A stretch of DNA of 64,000 nucleotides from Streptomyces sp. V2I9 (lineage in GTDB: Bacteria; Actinomycetota; Actinomycetes; Streptomycetales; Streptomycetaceae). The stretch spans positions 3,858,626 through 3,922,625 of the forward strand of contig NZ_JAUSZJ010000002.1 of assembly GCF_030817475.1 (NCBI RefSeq). Direction: 5' to 3'. Made by a program: the position numbers and the translations under genes. Each line of letters begins with the position of its first letter. Position 1 is the first letter of the stretch. The notes below the pieces were generated by a model. That model worked only from the letters and a program-made list of their open reading frames with translations. It was not told the DNA's origin and did not search any database. Shown piece after piece: positions 1-7,969 of the stretch.

Positions 1-109
1 CCTCGGCGCCACGGTGGTGCGCACGACTCCGGCCGGTTCCGTTCCGTGGTGGTCGGGCCGCGACATGCGTAGCGATCGAGGCGACGGGTCCGGCGGCACC
101 TCCCCCGCG

Positions 110-115
110 TAGCCT
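110..115 (+). promoter_or_regulatory. candidate -10 of a leaderless promoter
   Basis: TAGCCT ends 7 nt before the GTG start at 123 and no Shine-Dalgarno sequence is visible between them. This spacing fits leaderless transcription, which is common in Streptomyces, and it recurs at four other genes in this window. No clear -35 hexamer is seen. Confidence 0.4.
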
Positions 116-122
116 GGGCGGT

Positions 123-608
123 GTGAACGCCACTCCCGAGGTCCTCGCCGTGCTCACCGACATCCTGGCCGCCGTCGACGTGGATGAGCGCGGAGCGCTG
201 TGGCATCTGGCCGAGGGCGGGCGGGAGTTGGACGCCAATCTGGTGTGGCTCCCTGCCGACGCCGAGGTGGGGGAGCACCAGGAGGACGTGCTCGACGTGC
301 TCCTGGTCGTGATGGAGGGCCGGGGCACCGCCAGGGCAGGCGGCCGAGAGCTGGACCTGGAGGCCGGGACCGTCCTCTGGTTGCCGCGTACGTCCCGGCG
401 CGCGCTGGCCGCCGGGCCGGACGGGCTCGGCTACCTCACCGTCCACCGCCGCCGCCCCGGCCTCGCGGTCAAGCCGCCGAGCGGGGCGCACGAGGGCGGC
501 GAGGGGCCCTGCATGCTGGATCGGGTCTGCCCCGCGTGCGGGCGGCTGTCGCAGGACCCCGCCCCGGTCTTCTGCAGCCGGTGCGGGGAGCGGTTCCCCG
601 AGCGGTGA
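123..608 (+). CDS. cupin-domain protein with C-terminal zinc ribbon
   Basis: 161 aa. Residues about 30-110 look like a small cupin barrel: an acidic, His-containing stretch (GEHQEDVLDVLLVVMEG), a glycine turn (ARAGGRELDLEAGTVLWLP), then a final strand (GYLTVHRR). The last 30 residues contain CPACG and CSRCG, two zinc knuckles typical of a zinc-ribbon tail. The family is often a metal-dependent small-molecule binder or enzyme, but no substrate can be named. The GTG at 123 is the only sensible start, because the GTG two bases earlier runs directly into TGA. It stands alone, with no gene within 500 bp downstream, and is probably transcribed from a leaderless promoter. Confidence 0.75.
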   Translation: MNATPEVLAVLTDILAAVDVDERGALWHLAEGGRELDANLVWLPADAEVGEHQEDVLDVLLVVMEGRGTARAGGRELDLEAGTVLWLPRTSRRALAAGPDGLGYLTVHRRRPGLAVKPPSGAHEGGEGPCMLDRVCPACGRLSQDPAPVFCSRCGERFPER

Positions 609-1180
609 GCAGGCGGCGGTCAGGCGCTGTCCAGCCGGTCCCGGGTCCCGTCCGGCCCATGGCCCGACCAACGAGCCACGAGCAACCAGCCGGAAAGTCA
701 CATGATCCGCCCGGCGGCCCCTAACGCTGTCCGTTCCGGCGGCCGTAGCTGTCGCCGGCGGTCGGCGGGTAGTTGTGCACCGTCCAGGCCCTGGAGGACA
801 CCCGGTCCTGCTGAGCCTGAAGTCGTGCCTGCTGTTTCTCGCAGGGCATTTCGAGAAGCACGGCTGCGGCAGGGTTGGAAAGCGCTGGACGGGCCGGTCG
901 CATGGATGACGCCACCCGCCACGAGTGTGACCGCAACGCCCCGGAGCAGCAGGCGGAAGCGGAGGAGCCGCCTCACGCCACGGCGGTTCCCTCCGGCTGG
1001 GGGATGGTTCGCTCCGGCCAAGTGATCGGCAGCTGACACCAGGGTGGACCGGTCTCCGCCGGGCGGGGGAGTACGGGATCGTCCAGCGGACCGATCCGCA
1101 GGGAGGGGCTGGTCAGGAAGACTCGGTTCACGACGGGAACATCGAACCGCTGAACGAACCCGAGTGTCCTGGAGGACCTG
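609..1180. other. gap with only a doubtful coding remnant
   Basis: No convincing intact gene. On the minus strand from about 870 to 721, a reading frame ending in RAWTVHNYPPTAGDSYGRRN before a TAG stop has strongly GC-rich third positions. That suggests the 3' end of a decayed gene, but upstream of about 850 the codon bias is lost and no start is seen. The rest, up to the RBS at about 1169, shows nothing recognisable. Confidence 0.3.
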
Positions 1181-1687
1181 ATGGCGATGGAGAGTACGGT
1201 CTCACTGCCCGCCTCGCAGCCCGCATGGCCCGGTTACGTGGCCGCGGTCGCGGCCCTGGGATATGCGGCGCCCCACTTCTGGTGGGGCGCCGATGTCCCG
1301 GCAATGTTCCCCGGGGACTTCGCCGCGGCCCCGCACGGAAACCTGGAGGCCGCCATCGGCTACTGGGTGATGGGCGCCGTGGCCACGTTCGGCGCCGTGC
1401 TCTCTCTCGCCCTGGTGCGTCCCTGGGGACGCCGCGCCCCGGCCCTCCTTATCGCCGTCCCGTCGGGACTCGCCGCGATCGGCATGGCTCTCTGGGGGTT
1501 CACGTATTTTGCGATGCAGTACCTGATCACCACGGGCCGCGTGGTCTCGGCCCCGGCCTTCGCGGCCATGGACGCCCACCCGCAGGCGACCTGGGGACTG
1601 TTCTGGTACGCCCTCTTCCTGATCTGGGGCATCACCCTCGGAATCGCGGCTTGGCAGCGTCTGCGCGCGCGCCAGGCAGGACTCTGA
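1181..1687 (+). CDS. small four-helix integral membrane protein (DUF3995-like)
   Basis: 168 aa with four hydrophobic helices at about residues 14-33, 58-80, 88-112 and 136-158. A conserved-looking His-Trp-Trp-Gly segment (PHFWWG) follows helix 1. The overall layout resembles the DUF3995 family of small membrane proteins, whose function is unknown. The ATG at 1181 is preceded by GGAGG at 5-nt spacing; a second in-frame ATG at 1187 is possible but less well spaced. It stands alone between a noncoding gap and a transposase remnant. Function is unassigned. Confidence 0.7.
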   Translation: MAMESTVSLPASQPAWPGYVAAVAALGYAAPHFWWGADVPAMFPGDFAAAPHGNLEAAIGYWVMGAVATFGAVLSLALVRPWGRRAPALLIAVPSGLAAIGMALWGFTYFAMQYLITTGRVVSAPAFAAMDAHPQATWGLFWYALFLIWGITLGIAAWQRLRARQAGL

Positions 1688-1736
1688 CGAACACTGCTAT
1701 CGCCGCAGCTTTGGTCTTCAGGCTCTGCATACACGC

Positions 1737-1928
1737 ATGAGCAAAGACAGCGCGGGCGGCAGACCCGCCGACTTCGACCGCGGTCACCACCGACACCGCA
1801 ACGAGGTCGAGCGGACCAGCAACCGACTCCAGAACTCCCGTACGGCCGCCACCTGTTACGGCAGGAAGACCTACACCTTCCACGGCACAGTCATCGCGGC
1901 GGCAGTCCGCCTATGGCTCCGCCCATGA
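1737..1928 (+). pseudogene. C-terminal fragment of an IS5-type DDE transposase
   Basis: The frame contains AGGRPADFDRGHHRHRNEVE, then a segment of the form (V)ER..NRL...R..AT.Y, then FHGTVIAAAVRLWLR. This is the characteristic tail of IS5/DDE_Tnp_1 transposases, including the Y-x2-R-x3-E-type signature that holds the catalytic Glu. Complete enzymes are roughly 250-300 aa, so only the last 50-60 residues survive here. No catalytic Asp region, no second orf and no obvious terminal inverted repeats are seen on either side. It is the only mobile-element sequence I can recognise in the window and marks an old insertion between 1688 and 2012. Confidence 0.75.
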
Positions 1929-2012
1929 TCCGCCGGACAGCGCGTGGGGCGGTGAGGCCCGTGGGTGCCCGCGGCCCCGCTCGCGTCTCGCGTGCCCCGC
2001 GGGCCGGCGCGC

Positions 2013-4097
2013 TCAGTAATTCACGCACTCCGTGAGGTCCGGGCGGCCCGGCGGGTTCTCGTTGCCCACCAGGCCCGACAGGTTCTCCTTGTACATGTCC
2101 TCCCAGATCCTGCTCGCCAGGATCGTCCGCAGCGCCGAGCACACCTCGCCCTTGAGCTCCTTCGACTTCGGCCGCATCGCCACGCCGTAGCCCTCCGCGC
2201 CCTGGATGTTCTCCAGTCGCCGTACCTTGCCCGGATTGGCCTCGACGTACCCGGCGAGAATGATGTCGTCCGAGGCCACCGCGTACACGTCGGACTTCGG
2301 GTCCAGCAGCTTGTCCAGGCAGTCCTGGTAGGTGTTGGGCTGCGACTTCGCCATGGTGAAGCCCTGCTTCGGCAGCGCCTTCTCGTACGTCGACTCCCGC
2401 GCCGTGCACACCTCCACGCCGAGGTCCCGCAGATCGCTGGAGTCGTTGATCGTGTACTTGGCCGACTTCTCGCGGACCAGGAAGCCCCGGCTGGCCTCGT
2501 AGTACGGGCCGGCGAAGTCGACGCTGTAGCCGTCCGGGGAGGCCGTCTTGCGGTCGTCGGTGATGCTGTACGAGGCGATGACCAGGTCCACCTGCTTGGT
2601 CTTCAGCGCCGTGCTCCGGTAGTCCGTGGCGACCGTGGTGAAGGAGACCTCGCCCTTGCCGTAGCCCATGCTCTCCGCGATGGCGTAGGCCAGGTCGATG
2701 TCGTACCCCTTGTACGTACGCGACTTCCGGTCGAAGATGCTCAGCCCCGGCTGATCGTCCTTGACGCCGATCTTCAAGGTGGGGTGGGTGTCCTTCCACC
2801 GCTTCTGCGTGCCGCTGCCGATCGGGTCCTCGCCCCGGCCCGGTGCCGAGTCCGCCCGGTCGCCGGTTCCGCCGCCCTCGCCGTCGCCCTGCGAGACCAG
2901 CCAGCCCGCGCCGGCCAGCAGCGCCGCGCACACGACCGCCGCCGCGACTTTCCAGCCCCGCTGTCGGCCGCGCCCGCCGCTCGCCGCTGCCACCGGGGGA
3001 GAGGGGGGCGCGGGGCGCGGGGTGGCCGGGGTAGGGACGGCCGGAGCCGGGGCGGGGGGCAACGGGTTCGGCGTGTTCGGAGTCGCGGCCGCCGTCGGCG
3101 GGTGCGTCTCCGGGCCGGCGGCGCCGGCGTGCGGCGCGGCCGGGTCCCCGAGCACCTCGCGGAGCATCGCCTCGGCCGTGGCCGCGTCCAGCCGCTCACG
3201 CGGGTCCGTGATCAACAGCCCCTGGATGACCGGGGCGAGGGGCCCGGCGTAGCGGATGGCGGGCTCGGGGGACTGCCGGATGTTCTCCTGGACCTCCCAC
3301 ACCTCGCGCCCGGCGAAGGGCGCCCGGCCCTCCACCATCTCGTACAGCGTGACGCCGAGCGCCCACAGGTCGGAGGCGGGCGTGGGGCCCGGAGAAGCGG
3401 GGGCGAACAGTTCGGGCGCCAGGTAGGGAGGGGTGCCGATGACGCTGCCGGACCGGGTCACCCGGTCCGCGCCCTCGAAGGTGGCGATGCCGAAGTCCAC
3501 CAGGATCACGAGCCCGTCGTCCCGTACGAGGACGTTGCCCGGCTTCACGTCACGGTGGACGACCGACGCCGCGTGGACCGCCCGCAGGCCCTGGACGATC
3601 TGGAGGCCGATGTTCGCCGCCCTCGGCACGGCGAGGACCCGCTCGCTGGTCAACAGGTCGCCCAGCGACCGTGCTTCGAGCAGCTTCATCACGATCCAGA
3701 CCTGCTGATCGGTCTCCACCTGGTCGTGGACCGTCACCACGTTCTGGTGCTCGATCTTGGCGATGGCCTCCGCCTCGCGCCGCGCCCGCTGCATCGCCGC
3801 CGTCTGCGTGCCCGCGGTCATGGCGTTCCGGTCGAGCAGCCCCTTAACGGCGACGAACCGGCGCAACCGCAGGTCATGGGCCTTCCAGACCTCGCCCATC
3901 CCGCCGCTGCCGATCGGCTCCAGCAGTTCGTAGCGGCCGTCGATCACGGTCCGGGCGGCGGGCGGCTCGGCGTCGTGGGACGGGGAGCCGTGCGGTCGGC
4001 CGTCGTGTGCCCGCCCGTCCTCCGCCCGGCGGTCGTGTGCCCGACCGTCGTCCCCCTGCCCGCCGTATGCCCGGTCGGCTCTGTCTTCGTTGCGCAT
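2013..4097 (-). CDS. transmembrane Ser/Thr protein kinase with extracellular amino-acid-binding domain
   Basis: 694 aa. An N-terminal Hanks-type kinase spans about 55-318, with Gly-rich loop GSGGMG, the AVK lysine near 85, catalytic HRDVKPGN at 181-188 and DFG at 201-203. A Pro/Ala-rich juxtamembrane stretch (320-378) leads to one transmembrane helix (about 382-402). Residues 437-690 match type-3 solute-binding proteins of glutamine/glutamate ABC transporters, beginning TLKIGVKDDQPGL and including YKGYDIDLAYAIAESMGYG. The predicted arrangement is a cytoplasmic kinase and an extracellular ligand sensor, replacing the usual PASTA repeats. The ATG at 4097 follows a GGGGG ribosome site; an upstream in-frame start at 4175 would add unrelated sequence. 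It is monocistronic. Ligand and phosphorylation targets are unknown. Confidence 0.92.
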   Translation of the reverse strand: MRNEDRADRAYGGQGDDGRAHDRRAEDGRAHDGRPHGSPSHDAEPPAARTVIDGRYELLEPIGSGGMGEVWKAHDLRLRRFVAVKGLLDRNAMTAGTQTAAMQRARREAEAIAKIEHQNVVTVHDQVETDQQVWIVMKLLEARSLGDLLTSERVLAVPRAANIGLQIVQGLRAVHAASVVHRDVKPGNVLVRDDGLVILVDFGIATFEGADRVTRSGSVIGTPPYLAPELFAPASPGPTPASDLWALGVTLYEMVEGRAPFAGREVWEVQENIRQSPEPAIRYAGPLAPVIQGLLITDPRERLDAATAEAMLREVLGDPAAPHAGAAGPETHPPTAAATPNTPNPLPPAPAPAVPTPATPRPAPPSPPVAAASGGRGRQRGWKVAAAVVCAALLAGAGWLVSQGDGEGGGTGDRADSAPGRGEDPIGSGTQKRWKDTHPTLKIGVKDDQPGLSIFDRKSRTYKGYDIDLAYAIAESMGYGKGEVSFTTVATDYRSTALKTKQVDLVIASYSITDDRKTASPDGYSVDFAGPYYEASRGFLVREKSAKYTINDSSDLRDLGVEVCTARESTYEKALPKQGFTMAKSQPNTYQDCLDKLLDPKSDVYAVASDDIILAGYVEANPGKVRRLENIQGAEGYGVAMRPKSKELKGEVCSALRTILASRIWEDMYKENLSGLVGNENPPGRPDLTECVNY

Positions 4098-4232
4098 ACG
4101 ACCCCCTGTGCACTGCATGGACCAGGCCAGATTAGACGTGTTGCGACGCGTTCGGACGTGCTGACGGGACGTCATATCCCTGAGTGCGGCCCATCGGCAC
4201 GCGGAGGCGGCGGGAAGCCCTCCCGTGCGGCG

Positions 4233-5096
4233 TCAGGAAGCCGCGCCCCCGTTGCTCTTGAGCAACTGGCCGTTGATCCACTGGCCTTCGGGGGAGCAGA
4301 GGAAGTCCACCAGGTGGGCGGTGTCGCGCGGGGTGCCGAGGCGGCCGAGAGGGGTGCCCCGGACCAGGGCCTCGCGCAGGCCGTCGGTCATCCAGCCGGT
4401 GTCCACCGGGCCGGGGTTGACGACGTTCGCCGTGACCCCGAGGTGGGCCAGCTCGTGCGCGGCGGCCAGCGTGATGCGGTCCAGCGCGCCCTTGCTCGCC
4501 CCGTAGGGGAGGTTGCCCACGGTGTGGTCGCTGGTGAGCGCCACGATCCGGCCCGTCGCGGGACGGGGAACGGGGCCCGCGTCGCCCGCCGAACCGCCCG
4601 GTGGGCTGCCCGCGGCGCCGTCCGGCGCGCTGCGGAAGCGCAGCCCGTACTCGCGGATCAGCAGCCAGCTCGCCCGCGCGTTCACCGCGAAGTGCCGGTC
4701 GAACGCCTCCACGGTGGTGTCCAGCAGCCCCGAATCCACCGACTCCGCGTGCGAGAGGATCAGTGCGGTCACCTGCCCGCCGAGGCGCTGCTCCGCCTCG
4801 TCGAAGATGCGCGCCGGGGCCTCGGCGTCGGTCAGGTCCGCCTCGATCGCCGCCGCACGGGCCCCCGCCCCGGCCAGCTCGTCCGCGATGGACGCGGCGG
4901 CGCCGGGCTCGGCGCCCCACGTCATGCGGCGGTCGTACGGCGTCCAGTAGGTGAAGGCCACGTCCCAGCCGGATGCCGCCATCCTGCGCGCGATGCCCGC
5001 GCCGATGCCGATGCTGCGGCCGACGCCGGTGATCAGCGCGATGGGGCGGGCCGGGGCCGGTCCGGGGGCGGTCGAAGGCTGCTCGGCGGTCGTCAC
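4233..5096 (-). CDS. short-chain dehydrogenase/reductase (SDR)
   Basis: 287 aa Rossmann-fold oxidoreductase. The cofactor loop is ITGVGRSIGIGAGIARRMA. The catalytic segment is ALTSDHTVGNLPYGASKGAL, with Ser, then Tyr and Lys in the Y-x3-K arrangement. Further on comes NVVNPGPVDTGWM, which normally closes over the substrate. A Gly/Pro-rich insertion near residues 170-190 precedes the catalytic strand. I chose the GTG at 5096, which has AAGGA upstream; the longer reading to 5240 would add a repetitive, low-quality N-terminus. It is divergent from the next SDR, with 319 bp between them. Substrate is unknown. Confidence 0.85.
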   Translation of the reverse strand: MTTAEQPSTAPGPAPARPIALITGVGRSIGIGAGIARRMAASGWDVAFTYWTPYDRRMTWGAEPGAAASIADELAGAGARAAAIEADLTDAEAPARIFDEAEQRLGGQVTALILSHAESVDSGLLDTTVEAFDRHFAVNARASWLLIREYGLRFRSAPDGAAGSPPGGSAGDAGPVPRPATGRIVALTSDHTVGNLPYGASKGALDRITLAAAHELAHLGVTANVVNPGPVDTGWMTDGLREALVRGTPLGRLGTPRDTAHLVDFLCSPEGQWINGQLLKSNGGAAS

Positions 5097-5415
5097 GCGG
5101 CGATCCTTCGTGACCCGTACGCGTACGTCAACGGGCTTTCCGGGGTCCCGGTCGGACGCTCCCGCGCCTGCGCTGACCTGTGGTGACCTGCGAAGACCGG
5201 CGCTGACCTGCGGCGACCCAGCTTCCTTGTGGGCCGACACGATCTTTGTGTTTCCGTCCGGAGGGGCGTGCTCCTAGCGTGGGCGGTGAACGGTCGAAAC
5301 CGCACTGAACGGCCTGGACCTCCCGAACGGTTCATAGCAGGCCTATCGGAACACGCTCAGGCGCGGAACAGGCGAACGAACGAAATGAATGAGCAGAACG
5401 AGAGAGGGGTTCCCC
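5097..5415. promoter_or_regulatory. divergent intergenic region between two SDR genes
   Basis: 319 bp. It carries an imperfect direct repeat of about 20 bp (5171-5190 and 5201-5220, both starting CGCTGACCTG). A possible -10 hexamer, TAGCGT, lies at 5275-5280 for the rightward gene, with no convincing -35. A purine-rich ribosome site (GAGAGAGGGG) lies just before 5416. Nothing looks coding. Confidence 0.4.
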
Positions 5416-6177
5416 ATGGGTGAGCAGCAGCAGGCGCTGAACGGCAGGACCGCGGTGGTCGCCGGAGGCGCGAAGAACCTCGGCGGCCTCATCAGCCGCA
5501 CGCTCGGCGAGGCCGGCGCGAACGTCGTCGTCCATTACCACGGCGAGAACACGGCGGCGGACGCCGAGAAGACGGCGGAGTCCGTACGGGCCGCCGGCGC
5601 GCAGGCCGTCGTCGTCCGCGAGGACCTCACCCGCGTGGAGGGGGTGCGGAGCCTCTTCGACCAGGCGCTGGACGCCTTCGGCGGGGTGGACGTCGCCGTG
5701 AACACCACCGGGATGGTGCTGCGCAAGCCGATCGCCGAGACGACCGAGGAGGAGTACGACCGCATGTTCGCGATCAACTCCAAGGCGGCGTACTTCTTCC
5801 TCCAGGAAGCCGGGGCGCGCCTCAACGACGGCGGTCGCATCGTCAGCCTGGTGACGTCCCTGCTCGCCGCCTTCACGGACGGCTACTCCACCTACGCGGG
5901 CGCGAAGGCCCCGCTGGAGCACTTCACCCGGGCGGCGGCCAAGGAGTTCGCGCCGCGCGGCATCTCCGTGAACAATGTGGCCCCCGGACCGATGGACACC
6001 CCGTTCTTCTACCCGGAGGAGACGCCGGAGCGCGTGGAGTTCCACAAGTCGCAGGCGATGGGCGGCCGGCTCACGGAGATCGAGGACATCGCGCCGCTGG
6101 TGAAGTTCCTGGTCACCGACGGCGGGTGGATCACCGGTCAGACGATCTTCGCCAACGGCGGCTACACGGTCCGCTGA
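5416..6177 (+). CDS. SDR family oxidoreductase (FabG-like)
   Basis: 253 aa classical SDR. The nucleotide loop is VVAGGAKNLGGLISRTL, a Gly-rich variant with Lys-Asn in the middle. NTTG follows at about 90. The active site is SLVTSLLAAFTDGYSTYAGA followed by Lys, giving the Ser / Tyr-x3-Lys triad. NNVAPGPMDTPFFY follows, and the C-terminus ITGQTIFANGGYTVR is typical of FabG-like enzymes. The ATG at 5416 has a strong GAGAGGGG site; the earlier in-frame ATG at 5389 lacks one. The LysR gene 157 bp downstream on the same strand is a plausible regulator. Substrate is unknown. Confidence 0.88.
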   Translation: MGEQQQALNGRTAVVAGGAKNLGGLISRTLGEAGANVVVHYHGENTAADAEKTAESVRAAGAQAVVVREDLTRVEGVRSLFDQALDAFGGVDVAVNTTGMVLRKPIAETTEEEYDRMFAINSKAAYFFLQEAGARLNDGGRIVSLVTSLLAAFTDGYSTYAGAKAPLEHFTRAAAKEFAPRGISVNNVAPGPMDTPFFYPEETPERVEFHKSQAMGGRLTEIEDIAPLVKFLVTDGGWITGQTIFANGGYTVR

Positions 6178-6254
6178 CCGGTCGCCCGGCCGGACCCGTG
6201 ACGTGACGGCCGCCGACCTGTCCCCGACCACGGCCCCTGACCACGGCCCCCTGT

Positions 6255-6296
6255 CCCTGCCCCTTGACCGGTCAGCCCCTGCCCCTTGACCGGTCA
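6255..6296 (+). promoter_or_regulatory. two direct copies of a palindromic operator, 22 bp apart
   Basis: A 20-bp sequence is repeated exactly at 6255-6274 and 6277-6296. Each copy ends in the perfect 10-bp palindrome TGACCGGTCA (6265-6274 and 6287-6296). The centres are 22 bp apart, about two helical turns, so bound proteins would sit on one face of the DNA. A degenerate third copy, TGACCGGTCG, lies at 6175-6184 over the stop codon of the preceding SDR gene. The array lies 39 bp before the LysR start and is best read as its autoregulatory or co-regulator site. Confidence 0.5.
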
Positions 6297-6334
6297 TCCG
6301 ATCCTTCCCGGCGTACAGACGTACAGGAGGCCGC

Positions 6335-7222
6335 GTGAGTCTGGACCTGCGCAAGCTGGAGCACCTCGTCGCCGTCGCGGAGGAGGGCGGGTTCACTCGC
6401 GCGGCCGAACGGCTGCACCTCAGCCAGCAGGCGCTGAGCACCTCGGTCCGCACATTGGAACGGCACGTCGGTGTCCGGCTCCTGGACCGGAGCCACCAGC
6501 ACGTCACCCCCACCCCGGCCGGGCAGGCCCTCATCGAGGACGCCCGCGCCCTGAACGCCCAGGCGCTCGCCGCCCTGGACCGCGCCCGCCGTATCGGCCG
6601 CGGCCGGGCGGGTCACCTGCGCATCGGCCACACCCCGGCCGTCACCGCCGAGGAGGTCGTGGAGCTGCTGACCCGAGCCCGTACGGAGGAAGAAGGCATC
6701 CAGGCCCATGTCCGCCAGCTCTTCCCCGACGAACTGCGCGAGCAACTGCTGACGGGCGCCTGCGACGTGGGGCTGAGCCGCGCGATGCCCGCCGGTACGG
6801 GGCTGACGCGGGCCCGGATCGCGGAACACCGTCTGCGGGTCGCCGTACCGGCCGGACATCCGCTGGCCGCCCGCGCCTCGGTGGCCGTGGCCGACCTGCG
6901 CGACCAGCCCCTCACGGTGTGGGGCGAGCCCGGCTCGTCCGCGTACACGGACCTGCTGATCGGCCTCTGCCGCCGGGCGGGCGTGGAGCCGGACACGTGC
7001 CGCAACCCGGTCCAGGGCACACCCCCGGTCACGGCCGTCACCGCGACCGGCCGCATCGCCTTCGTCACGGCTCCGCCGGGTCCGGCGGCGGGCGGCGCGG
7101 CGCGGGTCGTCGATCTCGACCCGCCCGTGCGGGTCCCGGTCCACGCCCTGTGGCCGACACATACGACGTGTCCGGGGCGGGACCTGTTCCTGGGACGGGT
7201 CGGGTCCGGCGGCGAGGGGTGA
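6335..7222 (+). CDS. LysR-family transcriptional regulator
   Basis: 295 aa. The N-terminal winged helix-turn-helix starts at LDLRKLEHLVAVAEEGGFTR and continues AAERLHLSQQALSTSVRTLE, the standard LysR DNA-binding layout with the recognition helix at about 30-50. Residues about 90-280 form the periplasmic-binding-protein-like effector domain. The GTG at 6335 is preceded by AGGAGG. It follows an SDR gene and two palindromes, so it may control the SDR pair and itself. The inducer is unknown. Confidence 0.9.
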   Translation: MSLDLRKLEHLVAVAEEGGFTRAAERLHLSQQALSTSVRTLERHVGVRLLDRSHQHVTPTPAGQALIEDARALNAQALAALDRARRIGRGRAGHLRIGHTPAVTAEEVVELLTRARTEEEGIQAHVRQLFPDELREQLLTGACDVGLSRAMPAGTGLTRARIAEHRLRVAVPAGHPLAARASVAVADLRDQPLTVWGEPGSSAYTDLLIGLCRRAGVEPDTCRNPVQGTPPVTAVTATGRIAFVTAPPGPAAGGAARVVDLDPPVRVPVHALWPTHTTCPGRDLFLGRVGSGGEG

Positions 7223-7434
7223 GGGACGGGGTGCGGGTACGGGCACCCGGCAGGGTCGGCGACACGTGGCAGAAGCGCGCTCCACAGACAGGAGCGCCCC
7301 GGGGACCGGGATGCCCCCCGGACCGGTGACAGGGAGCAGAGACGCCCCCGACATGCGGTGCCGGGGGTGCCGACAGAGACTCGGGTGGGATTCCGGGACA
7401 CCCGGTCCCGGACGGGTTGCCGAGGAGGAACACG

Positions 7435-7764
7435 ATGACCCCATCGATCAACGACCCGGTGGTGGAGAAGTTCGTCGCCACGGTGAACGCGGGCGACAAG
7501 GACGCCTTCTTCACCGACGTCCTCACGGAGGACGCCACCATGTCCGACGACGGCAGCGAACGGGACCTGGCGGCCTGGACGGAGAAAGAGATCTTCTCCC
7601 CGCAGGCCAACGGACGTATGGAGGTCGTGGAGGCCTCCGACGACGGCCGCAGCCTCGTCGTCGACTACACCAACGACACCTGGGGCACGATGCGGACCCG
7701 GTGGATCTTCACGGTCACGGGTGACCGCGTCAGCCGCTTCGAGACGGGCCAGGCATCGTCCTGA
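7435..7764 (+). CDS. NTF2-like (SnoaL-type fold) small protein
   Basis: 109 aa single-domain protein with the cone-shaped NTF2 pattern: an N-terminal helix pair (PVVEKFVATVNAGDKDAFFT), then a strand with ATMSDDG, then curved strands ending in TMRTRWIFTVTGDRVSRFET. Family members range from isomerases and cyclases to non-enzymatic binders, and no catalytic residue pattern is diagnostic here. The ATG at 7435 has GAGGAGGA at good spacing; the earlier ATG at 7417 does not. It is monocistronic and converges on the regulator at 7970. Confidence 0.8.
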   Translation: MTPSINDPVVEKFVATVNAGDKDAFFTDVLTEDATMSDDGSERDLAAWTEKEIFSPQANGRMEVVEASDDGRSLVVDYTNDTWGTMRTRWIFTVTGDRVSRFETGQASS

Positions 7765-7784
7765 GACCGCGTACGAGGGCCGGC

Positions 7785-7969
7785 GCGACCGGTCCGCGTA
7801 CGGCGGGTGCGCGGCGCGGCCCCTCGGGTACGGCGAACGGTTCCGGGCCCCCGGCGTACGGCTCCCGCGCACGGCCGCGAGTACAGGTCCCGCGTACGGC
7901 CGCAAGCACGGCTCCCGCGCACGGCCGCCGTGTACGGCCGCACGTACGGCTCCTGTACGGCGCGGGCCC
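7785..7969. repeat. CGTACGGC-rich low-complexity repeat block between converging genes
   Basis: The gap between two converging genes is filled with irregular copies of CGTACGGC, CGCACGGCCGC and GTACGGCCGCA, roughly every 12-25 bp. No coding potential fits its length, and no simple terminator hairpin stands out. CGTACG is itself palindromic, so the block can form many small hairpins. It may act as a diffuse bidirectional terminator or be a slipped-strand minisatellite. Confidence 0.6.

Noticed and set aside
702..1025. A 107-codon plus-strand frame in the first large gap
   Set aside because: Ser/Arg/Pro-rich, no ribosome site and no codon bias; the minus-strand remnant at 721-870 is slightly more credible but also weak.
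1688..2012. A complete insertion sequence around the transposase fragment
   Set aside because: No terminal inverted repeats, no N-terminal transposase coding sequence and too little room.
1965..5186. A 1073-codon open frame on the plus strand opposite the kinase and SDR genes
   Set aside because: Its product is Arg/Ala/Gly-rich with no domain, and it mirrors two well-supported minus-strand genes.
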